Origin: an uncultured Collinsella sp.
GTDB lineage: Bacteria; Actinomycetota; Coriobacteriia; Coriobacteriales; Coriobacteriaceae
Length of the DNA: 12,471 nucleotides
NCBI GenBank assembly: GCA_900542235.1
Contig: UQNB01000056.1
Coordinates: 1 to 12,471, forward strand
Direction of reading: 5' to 3'
Positions 1-6,465 of the stretch are shown in pieces. Every line of letters starts with the position of its first letter. Position 1 is the first letter of the stretch. A model generated the notes under the pieces. The model was not told the origin of the DNA. It saw only the letters and a program-made list of their open reading frames with translations, and did not search any database. A program made the position numbers and the translations under genes.

Positions 1-75
1 TCGCAACGGCCCGCGGCGCCCGCCATTATGAACGCGCTGCTCTACCAGATCACGCGCACGGGTGGCGCGAAGTGA
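1..75 (+). CDS. C-terminal tail of a cobalamin-biosynthesis gene, possibly precorrin-8X methylmutase (CbiC/CobH)
   Basis: Partial gene: only the last 24 codons and the TGA (73-75) are in the window. The tail reads SQRPAAPAIMNALLYQITRT followed by GGAK. The small-residue run leading into an IMNALLY-type helix resembles the end of CbiC/CobH proteins, the enzymes that move the C11 methyl to C12 in precorrin-8X. That assignment rests on a short stretch and on context. The stop overlaps the GTG start of the next gene in GTGA, which indicates translational coupling in a corrin-ring operon. Another cob/cbi gene is possible; being part of the cobalamin operon is more certain than the exact identity. 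Confidence 0.45.
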   Translation, partial: SQRPAAPAIMNALLYQITRTGGAK

Positions 76-845
76 CGGCCCCCGCATCCGTGCCGGCGCT
101 GCGCATCTTCGCCGGCACCACCGAGGGCCGCCTTCTGTGCGAATGGGCGAGCGGGGCGGGCATCCCCGCCCGTGCCTATGCGGCAACCGAGTACGGAGGC
201 GAGCTTTTGGGCGAGCTTCCAGGCATCGAGGTGCATGCGGGCAGGCTCGACGAGGCTGACATGGAGCGCGAGCTTTCCGGCGCGCGCATCGTTGTCGACG
301 CCACGCACCCCTTCGCTACGCTCGCAAGCGGCAACATCCGGGCCGCTTCGCTCGCCGTGGGTGCACGATGCCTGCGCCTTGCGCGCCCGGTCGAGGCGCT
401 GCCCAAAGGCGTCGTGTCGGTCGCGTCGATCGCCTGCGCGGCGCGCTTTCTCTCCGAGAACCCGGGTCGCGCTCTTCTCACGACGGGGAGCAAGGAGCTT
501 GCTCCCTACACGCGCGTCGCCGATTTCGCGGAGCGCTTCTTCGTGCGCGTGCTCCCGCTGCCCAGTGCTATAACGAAGTGCATCGACGCGGGGTTTTCGC
601 CGTCGCACGTCATCGGCATGCAGGGGCCCTTCACCCGCGAGCTCAACGAGGCGATGCTTCGGCAGGTGGGCGCCCAGTGGCTTGTGACCAAGGACTCGGG
701 AACCGTAGGCGGCACGGCCGAGAAGCTTGCCTCCGCGCGCGACGTGGGAGCGCGCTGCATCGTGGTCACCCGTCCCGCCGAGGGAGGCGGGGCCCTTTCG
801 CTTCGGGAAGTGGAAGACGCGCTCTTACGGGAGTTCGCGCGCTAG
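72..845 (+). CDS. cobK: Precorrin-6A (cobalt-precorrin-6A) reductase CobK/CbiJ
   Basis: A 257-residue cytoplasmic enzyme, the normal family length. The family reduces the macrocycle double bond of (cobalt-)precorrin-6A with NADPH in cobalamin synthesis. The family motifs appear in order: FAGTTEGR (13-20, nucleotide-binding loop after the first strand), DATHPFA (76-82), LTTGSKEL (136-143), MQGPF (183-187), TKDSG (206-210) and a late VVTRP (231-235). The start is GTG at 72, overlapping the previous stop by 4 bp. It has no strong ribosome site, so it is probably coupled to the upstream gene. Whether the aerobic (CobK) or anaerobic (CbiJ) name applies cannot be told from this protein; anaerobic is likely if the host is a gut coriobacterium. 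Sampled lines inside the gene run at about 67-75% GC, richer than most of the exporter genes that follow. It is the last gene of its operon in this window. Confidence 0.93.
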   Translation: MTAPASVPALRIFAGTTEGRLLCEWASGAGIPARAYAATEYGGELLGELPGIEVHAGRLDEADMERELSGARIVVDATHPFATLASGNIRAASLAVGARCLRLARPVEALPKGVVSVASIACAARFLSENPGRALLTTGSKELAPYTRVADFAERFFVRVLPLPSAITKCIDAGFSPSHVIGMQGPFTRELNEAMLRQVGAQWLVTKDSGTVGGTAEKLASARDVGARCIVVTRPAEGGGALSLREVEDALLREFAR

Positions 846-971
846 GCGCTTGCCGCGCCTGCGCGCCCTCCCGCCCGCGAGGAGGAGCGCCCCGAGCAAG
901 CTCGACCCGTACAAGCCCGTCATCCATCAATAGCTCGAGGACGACGCCCGGAACTGCCGCAAACAGCCCTT
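846..971. other. GC-rich stretch after cobK, no supported gene
   Basis: No plus-strand gene with a credible start or ribosome site is visible. On the minus strand one frame is open from 1020 down to 829 (64 codons), with its first ATG at 927. Its start region reads ELLMDDGLVRVELARG and it then runs antisense into cobK with an Arg/Pro/Ala-rich tail. It lacks a ribosome site and is too short to call a gene. It could be a decayed gene end or part of a larger repeat unit attached to the neighbouring palindrome. Confidence 0.4.
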
Positions 972-1048
972 CAATAAGTTGCGGTGAAATAGTGTCTGTT
1001 TTTGCTGCTAGATAGCATATTCAGTCCCTAATTTACCGCAACTTGTTG
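972..1048. repeat. 77-bp imperfect palindrome between convergent cobK and permease gene
   Basis: The stretch is symmetric about base 1010 without any insertion or deletion. Of 38 opposing pairs, I count 28 Watson-Crick, 3 G-T and 7 mismatches. The outer part is the cleanest: AAGTTGCGGT (976-985) faces ACCGCAACTT (1035-1044). A transcript of either strand could fold into one long hairpin. It lies where two genes converge, so it may stop transcription from both sides, but no U-run follows it on either strand, which is unlike an ordinary intrinsic terminator. A dispersed palindromic repeat is equally possible. Confidence 0.7.
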
Positions 1049-1056
1049 GTGGTGGC

Positions 1057-2271
1057 TTACTGGTAGCGTAGGCACTCCACCGGGTTGAGCTTTGCCGCGC
1101 GTCGAGCGGGGTAGAAGCCAAAGATTACGCCGATGCCGACGGAGACGGCGAAGGCCAGCAGCACCGTGACGATTGAAAAACTCGGTGTGATTTGCCCGCT
1201 GGCTCCGAGCTCGCCAAGAATCCCGGATCCGGAGGCAAACATCGCGAGGCCCCAGGCCAGCAGATAGCCTATCAGGACACCCAGTAGGCCACCGGTGACG
1301 CACAGCGCCGAAGACTCGGCCAAAAACTGCGCGGTGATATCGCGACGACTGGCGCCCAGAGCGCGACGGATGCCGATCTCGCGGATGCGCTCAGTCACGT
1401 TGGTGAGCATCATGTTCATAATACCGATACCGCCGACAAGCAGCGAGATACCGGCGACAGCACCCATGATGAGCGAGAAGGCGCCCATAAAGGAATTGAG
1501 GGAGTCGATAGCGCTTTTCATGGAGGTCGCCGATACACTGTCGTACTCATCATCCTCCGCGATGCCCTTCATCGCGCGCACCTTGGACTCGATGGTCTTG
1601 CAGAGCTCATCCATGTCCGTGCCCTCGGCGGCAAGTGCCGTCACGCTGGGGAATGAAGGATTCTCGTCGCCAAATAGGCCGGAGATGGATTCGCGTGGCA
1701 TATACAAAGTGAGCGAGCCCATGGAGTCGCTGCCGCCATCAATCACGCCTACAATCTGCACCTCGCCGTTGGACACTTTGATGGTTTTTCCCAGCGCATC
1801 CTGTTCGTTGCCGTAAAGCTGATCGGCGCCGCCGCGGCTGATGAGCGCCACGCGCGAGCCTGCCTTTGACTCGACATCGGTGTAGGTGCGCCCCGCAACG
1901 AGCTTACTGGCACCCACGGCGTCGAGCATGTCGCTATCGACACCCTGTGCCATGACGGTATAGCTTTTATCGCCGGTCTTGTACTCGGTATACGCGCTTT
2001 TGACAATGCCGATCTGTTCTATCTGCGGCACCAGTTTTTTAAGCTTCTGGACGTCAGAATCAGAGAGTTCTTGGGACGAATAGATCTGAACCATGCGAGC
2101 TGCGTTGAGGCCCAGGCTGTTGACCAAGCTGTTTTGGATGCCGCCGATGAGCGAAGTCATGGCAATGACCGAGGCGATGCCGATGACAATGCCAAGGATG
2201 GTGAGCAGGCTGCGTCCCTTGTTGGCCTCGAGCGAGTGAAGGGCTTCTTGGACAAGATCGCGGGTGCTCAT
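1057..2271 (-). CDS. ABC transporter permease, MacB/FtsX family
   Basis: A 404-residue inner-membrane subunit with the classic MacB/YknZ layout. An amphipathic N-terminus is followed by membrane helix 1 (about 21-43), a large extracytoplasmic MacB_PCD domain (about 44-255) and three C-terminal helices (about 262-290, 320-350, 365-390) of the FtsX domain. The loop ERIREIGIRRALGASRRDI (294-312) is the conserved coupling segment that contacts the ATPase. The end has PARRAAKLNPVECLRY, typical of the family. The ATG at 2271 overlaps the ATPase stop in ATGA, and AAAGGAG lies 7 nt upstream. This is the last gene of the operon. Members act as mechanotransmitters that export peptides, antibiotics or lipids with an HlyD partner; the substrate here cannot be told. 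In Bacillus the related system is YknXYZ. Confidence 0.93.
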   Translation of the reverse strand: MSTRDLVQEALHSLEANKGRSLLTILGIVIGIASVIAMTSLIGGIQNSLVNSLGLNAARMVQIYSSQELSDSDVQKLKKLVPQIEQIGIVKSAYTEYKTGDKSYTVMAQGVDSDMLDAVGASKLVAGRTYTDVESKAGSRVALISRGGADQLYGNEQDALGKTIKVSNGEVQIVGVIDGGSDSMGSLTLYMPRESISGLFGDENPSFPSVTALAAEGTDMDELCKTIESKVRAMKGIAEDDEYDSVSATSMKSAIDSLNSFMGAFSLIMGAVAGISLLVGGIGIMNMMLTNVTERIREIGIRRALGASRRDITAQFLAESSALCVTGGLLGVLIGYLLAWGLAMFASGSGILGELGASGQITPSFSIVTVLLAFAVSVGIGVIFGFYPARRAAKLNPVECLRYQ

Positions 2272-3041
2272 GCCTTCGCTCCTTTCGGCTGATTGGTGGT
2301 TGCAGAAATCGCGGGCAGGTTTTTGACGGCCCCGCGTAACGTATTCGGTGTATGCGCGACATATGCGCCGTCATGGATTCGCCCGTCACGGATGGTTACG
2401 GCTCGATCGGCCTCGGCGGCGATGCCGGGGTCATGCGTGATGAGTACGATGGTCTTGCCGCGTTTCTGGAGCTTGTGGAAGGTTTCCATGACGAGCGCCC
2501 CGGTTGTCGAGTCTAGATTTCCCGTTGGCTCGTCGGCCAAAATGATGGGCGGGTCGTTGACGAGGGCGCGCGCGATGGCGACGCGCTGCATCTGTCCGCC
2601 CGAGAGTTCCGATATGCGGTGGTCCCAATGGTCGACCGGCAATGTGACGGCTTGCAGCGCGTGCACGGCGCGCATCTCGCGCTGGCTACGCGGCACATTG
2701 GTGTAGGACAGCGGCAGCATGACGTTTTCGATCACCGTCAGACGCGGCAGCAAGTTAAAACTCTGAAAGACAAAGCCGATGCTCAGCGCGCGCACCTCGG
2801 TGAGCTCATCATCGTCGAGCTCGGCGACGTTGAGCCCTTGCAGGAAATAATCACCCGCCGTCGGCTTGTCCAGGCAGCCCAGGATGTTCATGAGCGTCGA
2901 CTTGCCCGAGCCCGAGGGGCCGGTGATGGCGACGAACTCACCGGGGTTCACCGCCAGGCTCACGTTGTGCAGGATGTGGGCGCAACCGGCCTCGCTCTCA
3001 AAGATGCGGTGCACGTTGCGGATGTCGATGACGGGACGCAT
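2268..3041 (-). CDS. ABC transporter ATP-binding protein, MacB/LolD/YknY type
   Basis: A 257-residue cytoplasmic ATPase that powers the permease encoded directly downstream. Visible motifs: Walker A GPSGSGKST (41-49), Q-loop glutamine in VFQSFNLLP (Q93), signature LSGGQMQRVAIARAL (146-160), Walker B IILADEP (166-172), D-loop GNLD (174-177) and switch histidine H203 in ITHD. The sequence around the signature and the NLLPRLTVIENVMLPL segment (96-111) are typical of the o228/LolD-MacB subfamily. The start ATG at 3041 overlaps the adaptor stop in TAATG, and its own stop overlaps the permease ATG. A C-terminal tail of about 35 residues beyond the catalytic core (HTPNTLRGAVKNLPAI onward) has no visible motif. 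Confidence 0.95.
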   Translation of the reverse strand: MRPVIDIRNVHRIFESEAGCAHILHNVSLAVNPGEFVAITGPSGSGKSTLMNILGCLDKPTAGDYFLQGLNVAELDDDELTEVRALSIGFVFQSFNLLPRLTVIENVMLPLSYTNVPRSQREMRAVHALQAVTLPVDHWDHRISELSGGQMQRVAIARALVNDPPIILADEPTGNLDSTTGALVMETFHKLQKRGKTIVLITHDPGIAAEADRAVTIRDGRIHDGAYVAHTPNTLRGAVKNLPAISATTNQPKGAKA

Positions 3042-4450
3042 TACTTGCCCTCGTCGGCAGACATATTGTCGCCGCCGTCTGCCGTCATGCCTGTGCCGGT
3101 ATCCGTCACGATGGTGTCGCCGTCGCGTAACTTGGTAACCGGGACGTCTGGGTTGATCTCGTTGCCCTGGTCGTCGCGCTTGACCTGCGTCTTACCGACT
3201 ACAGCCTCGTTGTCGTTTTGCGTCACGACGGTCACCTTCACGCGGCGCGTCTTCTTGCCTTCCGAATCGGTGGCCAGATTGACGTAATAGTGCTCGCCAT
3301 CTTCGGTCATCAGCGCCATGGTCGGCACCATAACCACGTCGTCGAGCTTCTCGGTCACTACCGAGACCTCAGCAGTCATACCCGGCTTAAGGCGACTGTC
3401 GGGTGCTTCGATGAGGATGTCGACGTTAAAGGTTACGCTGCCGCCGCCGGAGTTGGAGTCGGAGTTTGCCACCGAGGCGATGGCCGTGACCGTTCCCTGG
3501 CTCACGATATCGGGAAACGCTGGATAGGTCACGTTGGCGCTCTGGCCCACGGCGATCTTGGCGATATCCTTTTCGCCCACCTGCACGGTCACCTTCATCT
3601 TGGACAGGTCGGCAATCTGCATGCACTGCTTGCCGCCGCTTGTATCGCTTTCGCCCATGATCATGCCACCTGTTACCGTGGCGCCCACCTTGGCGTTGAG
3701 CTCCACGATGCTGCCCGAGCTGGGGGCCTTTACGGTGCGCTCGGCCGCCTTTGCAGTTGCCTGTTCCAGCGCTGCCTGGGCCGAGGCGAGGTTGCGCTGG
3801 GCGGTCGAGACGGCATTTGCGTTGGCGTTTGCGTCCGATGGACCGGTCGATCCGTCACTGTCCGTTGTCGGTGCGGCCTGTGCGGCCGCGAGTGCCACCT
3901 TTGCATTGTTCAGGTCTTCCTGGGCGGCCGCGACCGCGCGCTGCGCCTCGGAAACAGCGCTATCGAGCGCGTCGTTCTTAATGGTCATGAGTACGTCGCC
4001 CTCGTTGACGCTCTGTCCGGCCTGCACGTTGATCTTTTCAACCGTACCGTCGACAGAAGGGGAGACGACCGATGCCGAGATGGGCTTAAGCTGCCCCTTG
4101 GCTTCGACTGTGGTGGTAAACGTGCCTTCGGTGACCATGTCGGTCACCGGTCCGTTGGTGCCTGCGGGTTGCGCGTTGATGACCAGCGTTGCGATGATGG
4201 CAATGAGTGCGATGGCAACAACGACACCGACGGCGATACCGCGTCGGATGAGCTTTTTGCGCCGACGCTCAGCACGCTTTGCCTTGAGCTTTGCGTAAGC
4301 CTCATCGTCGGATATTCCGGCGTTACCTTGCTCGTCGTCGTTTTGCTGTGCCGTGGGGGCGCTTGTGATGAGCGGTAGAGTTTCAGTTGCGCCTTCCGGC
4401 ACGCGCCCGGTATCGTCGGGACCCGGGGTGATGGTGGGGACATTCGACAT
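3041..4450 (-). CDS. HlyD/MacA-family efflux adaptor (membrane fusion protein)
   Basis: A 469-residue adaptor of a tripartite-like exporter. An acidic cytoplasmic N-terminus (1-57) and a basic stretch (KAKRAERRRKKLIRR, 56-70) precede one membrane helix (71-92). Outside the membrane are the first lipoyl half (about 124-157, with SPSVDGTVEKI and QAGQSVNEGDVL), an Ala/Gln-rich coiled coil (about 160-240) broken by an Asp/Ser/Asn-rich insert (196-212), the second lipoyl half (239-267, KAPSSGSIVELNAKVGATV) and beta-barrel/membrane-proximal parts (about 285-450, including LKPGMTAEVSV). The start chosen is ATG 4450, because AAAGGAGA lies 4 nt upstream; a 50-codon extension to 4600 stays open but lacks family sequence. 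It is the first gene of the operon, coupled to the ATPase by TAATG. It resembles MacA and Bacillus YknX. Confidence 0.92.
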   Translation of the reverse strand: MSNVPTITPGPDDTGRVPEGATETLPLITSAPTAQQNDDEQGNAGISDDEAYAKLKAKRAERRRKKLIRRGIAVGVVVAIALIAIIATLVINAQPAGTNGPVTDMVTEGTFTTTVEAKGQLKPISASVVSPSVDGTVEKINVQAGQSVNEGDVLMTIKNDALDSAVSEAQRAVAAAQEDLNNAKVALAAAQAAPTTDSDGSTGPSDANANANAVSTAQRNLASAQAALEQATAKAAERTVKAPSSGSIVELNAKVGATVTGGMIMGESDTSGGKQCMQIADLSKMKVTVQVGEKDIAKIAVGQSANVTYPAFPDIVSQGTVTAIASVANSDSNSGGGSVTFNVDILIEAPDSRLKPGMTAEVSVVTEKLDDVVMVPTMALMTEDGEHYYVNLATDSEGKKTRRVKVTVVTQNDNEAVVGKTQVKRDDQGNEINPDVPVTKLRDGDTIVTDTGTGMTADGGDNMSADEGK

Positions 4451-4454
4451 AGCG

Positions 4455-4462
4455 TCTCCTTT
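4455..4462 (-). promoter_or_regulatory. Ribosome binding site that decides the HlyD-adaptor start
   Basis: On the minus strand AAAGGAGA lies 4 nt before ATG 4450. It favours this start over the longer in-frame extension reaching 4600. Confidence 0.8.
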
Positions 4463-4480
4463 ATAGAACTTACCGCGATA

Positions 4481-4512
4481 AGTATATGCGCCCACCGGTT
4501 GGGGCGGGCGCA
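4481..4512 (-). promoter_or_regulatory. Candidate promoter -10 and adjoining dyad upstream of the exporter operon
   Basis: On the minus strand TATACT (4481-4486) lies 30 bp before the adaptor start. Directly upstream of it is a dyad, TGCGCCC (4506-4512) facing GGGCGCA (4487-4493), with a 12-nt centre. The dyad sits in the spacer between -10 and -35, where a repressor could bind. No good -35 hexamer is visible. The same dyad could instead be a weak terminator for the upstream transpeptidase gene. Both readings are inference. Confidence 0.35.
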
Positions 4513-4578
4513 CAGGCGCGATTCTTTCAGCATCGAAAGGTAGGTGACGCTGAGCTTTGTTGCGTTGCGCGTGACGTG

Positions 4579-6315
4579 CTACGAATGCACGACCACGCAC
4601 AGACCGACTTTGATGCAGTCGTGGAGCGCCTTGGCATCGGCCAGGCGCAGATTGATGCAGCCGTGGCTACCGCACCACTTATAGGAGTTGGGATCGTCGA
4701 AGCTCTTGTCGTTTTGCCAGGTAGCGTCGTGGAAGCCAACCATGTTGCCCTCAAACGGCATCCAGTAGCTCACCGGGCTCTCGTATTTGGGCTTACCGGT
4801 CTTGGGGTCCTTGGCGCCGATAAGCTTGGTGGCGCCGTCATTGCTGTTGATTTGCCACACGCCCTCGGGGGTGGCGTCTTCGCCCGGTTTGCCGGAAATA
4901 AAGTTGGCCTCCCAAACGATATTTCCGCTCTCGTCATAGTAGCGCGCGTGCTGCTCGGACAGGTCGACGTCGATATACGCCTTCCAATCGGGCTCGCCCT
5001 TGGCGGTAAAGGTGTCGGCCTTCTGGGAGTAATTGATCTCAATCTCGCCGGTCTGCTTGTTGTTAATAGCATCCTCGACCTGCTTGGCAAGCGTGCTGCT
5101 GTCGATGGACCAACCAAAGTCACCGCCTTCGACGGCGCACTGCTTGCCATCGGCGCGCGTCCACCAGCGAGTGGAGCCCACGGTATTAAAGCCGTTGGCG
5201 AGGTTTGCTGCCCAGTTGCTGATCTGGGAGGTGTCGAGTGTGGGGTTTGCAGGGTCGGCAAAGCTGATCCACTGCAGCACCGAGCTGCCGTCGACCTTGC
5301 CGGCATCCTCGCCGTTGAGCTTGAGAGTCACGTTGACGCCCAGGAAGTTGTTGGCGGCATCGCATGCGGCCTGAATCTGATCATCTGTCAGTGTGCCGTT
5401 GAGCGGCTCGTAGGCATCGTTGCCGAGCTTCGTAAGATCGACGGTCTCGGCCAGCGACGCGAGCTCGATCTCCGCATACTTAATGACATGCTCGCGGTTG
5501 AGCTTTTCGTTGGAGCGGGCCTTCTCGATCGTGAACTTGCCCGCCTTCTCGTCGTAGGAGCTCGATGCCTCAAAGGTACCCGTGCGGCCCTCGTTGAATG
5601 CGTCGATGGCGGCACCCAGATCCCCTTCGAACTGCTTTTGGTCAAAGGCGTCCGAGAGCATGGACAGGTCGACGTCCTGTTCCAGGTCGATGGTACCGTT
5701 TTTGGTCGCGCTAACGTTCTTGCCGCCGAGCGAGGCAATCAGGCGCGAAGGCCACAGCAGCGGCTCGTTGCTGCCGATAATCTCGTGGGCAGCTGCCTCG
5801 CCGTCGACGATGGGCTCGTCGGATTCGGGCTGATATGTCCAGCTAAAGTCATCTCCCGAAACGGTGAGTTTGTAGTGCTTCCAGGCGGAGTCGACCTTGG
5901 TAGCGGCGGATGAGGCGTTGGAAAACGAGATATCGACGCCGGCGATGGTGGTGTTGGGGTAGGCAATCTGCGAAAACGCCACGACGCCCACGATATAGAC
6001 GATAGCGACAAGGCCGAGGACGACGAAGAACGCCGTCTTGCCGCCCGTCTTATTGCCCTTTGCGGATCGGTTGTCGGCTGGGCCGCGGTTGTTAGAAACT
6101 CGAGTGTGCGAAGGGCCCTGGTTGTGACCGGCGCCATGTGCGGAACGCTGCTGACGCTGCTGATGCTGGCCCTGATTGGGGCGCGGGGAGGTATTTGCCG
6201 CGCCGTGCTGTTGACCATGGGCTGGCGCAATGGGACGGGGCGATTGGATGCCTCCGGGCTGCCTGCTGGGCTGTTGCGGATCGGGGATCAGTTGGCTGCG
6301 GTCGAGTTGCGACAT
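4579..6315 (-). CDS. Membrane-anchored L,D-transpeptidase (YkuD) with peptidoglycan-binding domains
   Basis: A 578-residue cell-wall enzyme. The first 92 residues are disordered and rich in Gln, Pro, His and Asn, presumably cytoplasmic. One membrane helix follows (about 93-117), then extracytoplasmic domains. The IAGVDISFSNASSAA segment (124-138) and the long region to about 435 match the PG_binding_4 type seen before YkuD and VanW domains. The YkuD catalytic domain fills about 445-578, with H529 (GFHDATW) and the catalytic motif SHGCINLR (550-557); C553 is the expected nucleophile. Such enzymes form 3-3 peptidoglycan cross-links or attach proteins to the wall. Extra cysteines C548, C567 and C573 lie around the catalytic one, which is unusual. 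The start at 6315 has AAGGA upstream at a long spacing of about 10 nt. The exporter operon follows after 128 bp on the same strand. Confidence 0.92.
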   Translation of the reverse strand: MSQLDRSQLIPDPQQPSRQPGGIQSPRPIAPAHGQQHGAANTSPRPNQGQHQQRQQRSAHGAGHNQGPSHTRVSNNRGPADNRSAKGNKTGGKTAFFVVLGLVAIVYIVGVVAFSQIAYPNTTIAGVDISFSNASSAATKVDSAWKHYKLTVSGDDFSWTYQPESDEPIVDGEAAAHEIIGSNEPLLWPSRLIASLGGKNVSATKNGTIDLEQDVDLSMLSDAFDQKQFEGDLGAAIDAFNEGRTGTFEASSSYDEKAGKFTIEKARSNEKLNREHVIKYAEIELASLAETVDLTKLGNDAYEPLNGTLTDDQIQAACDAANNFLGVNVTLKLNGEDAGKVDGSSVLQWISFADPANPTLDTSQISNWAANLANGFNTVGSTRWWTRADGKQCAVEGGDFGWSIDSSTLAKQVEDAINNKQTGEIEINYSQKADTFTAKGEPDWKAYIDVDLSEQHARYYDESGNIVWEANFISGKPGEDATPEGVWQINSNDGATKLIGAKDPKTGKPKYESPVSYWMPFEGNMVGFHDATWQNDKSFDDPNSYKWCGSHGCINLRLADAKALHDCIKVGLCVVVHS

Positions 6316-6372
6316 CGTGTATATTTCCTTCGAGTTTCGCTTTACGGCTCATCGTGTTTTAACTGGGCTTGA

Positions 6373-6378
6373 ATTATA
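6373..6378 (-). promoter_or_regulatory. Candidate -10 box of the L,D-transpeptidase gene
   Basis: On the minus strand this is a perfect TATAAT, 57 bp before the start codon. No convincing -35 hexamer lies at the right distance, so the promoter is only partly supported. Confidence 0.45.
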
Positions 6379-6422
6379 GCGATTACGCAATTGCTTGTGT
6401 TACGAAAACAGTGGCGATAAAG

Positions 6423-6450
6423 GATAGGTGGGACATATGTCCCACCTATC
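6423..6450. repeat. Perfect 28-bp palindrome after the serine dehydratase gene
   Basis: GATAGGTGGGACAT (6423-6436) is followed at once by its exact reverse complement (6437-6450). It begins 15 bp past the serine dehydratase stop in that gene's direction, a natural place for a terminator hairpin. Only a weak pyrimidine run (CTTTATC) follows on the minus strand. It also lies 45 bp upstream of the transpeptidase -10 candidate, so it could be an operator. A dispersed palindrome is a third option. Confidence 0.7.
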
Positions 6451-6465
6451 GTTCGCTTTTGCTCA

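Noticed and set aside
3218..4378. A 386-codon plus-strand frame opposite the HlyD adaptor
   Set aside because: Antisense to a gene with clear lipoyl and coiled-coil parts; His/Gly/Cys-rich artefact of codon bias.
4451..4600. A 50-codon N-terminal extension of the HlyD adaptor
   Set aside because: The ribosome site AAAGGAGA is placed for ATG 4450, and the extension covers the candidate promoter and dyad.
4486..5913. A 475-codon plus-strand frame opposite the L,D-transpeptidase gene
   Set aside because: Val/Gly/Leu-rich mirror of a gene whose YkuD motifs are unmistakable; no start signals.
6092..6352. An 86-codon minus-strand frame starting 37 bp before the transpeptidase start
   Set aside because: It overlaps the transpeptidase in another frame and lacks its own ribosome site or any recognisable domain.
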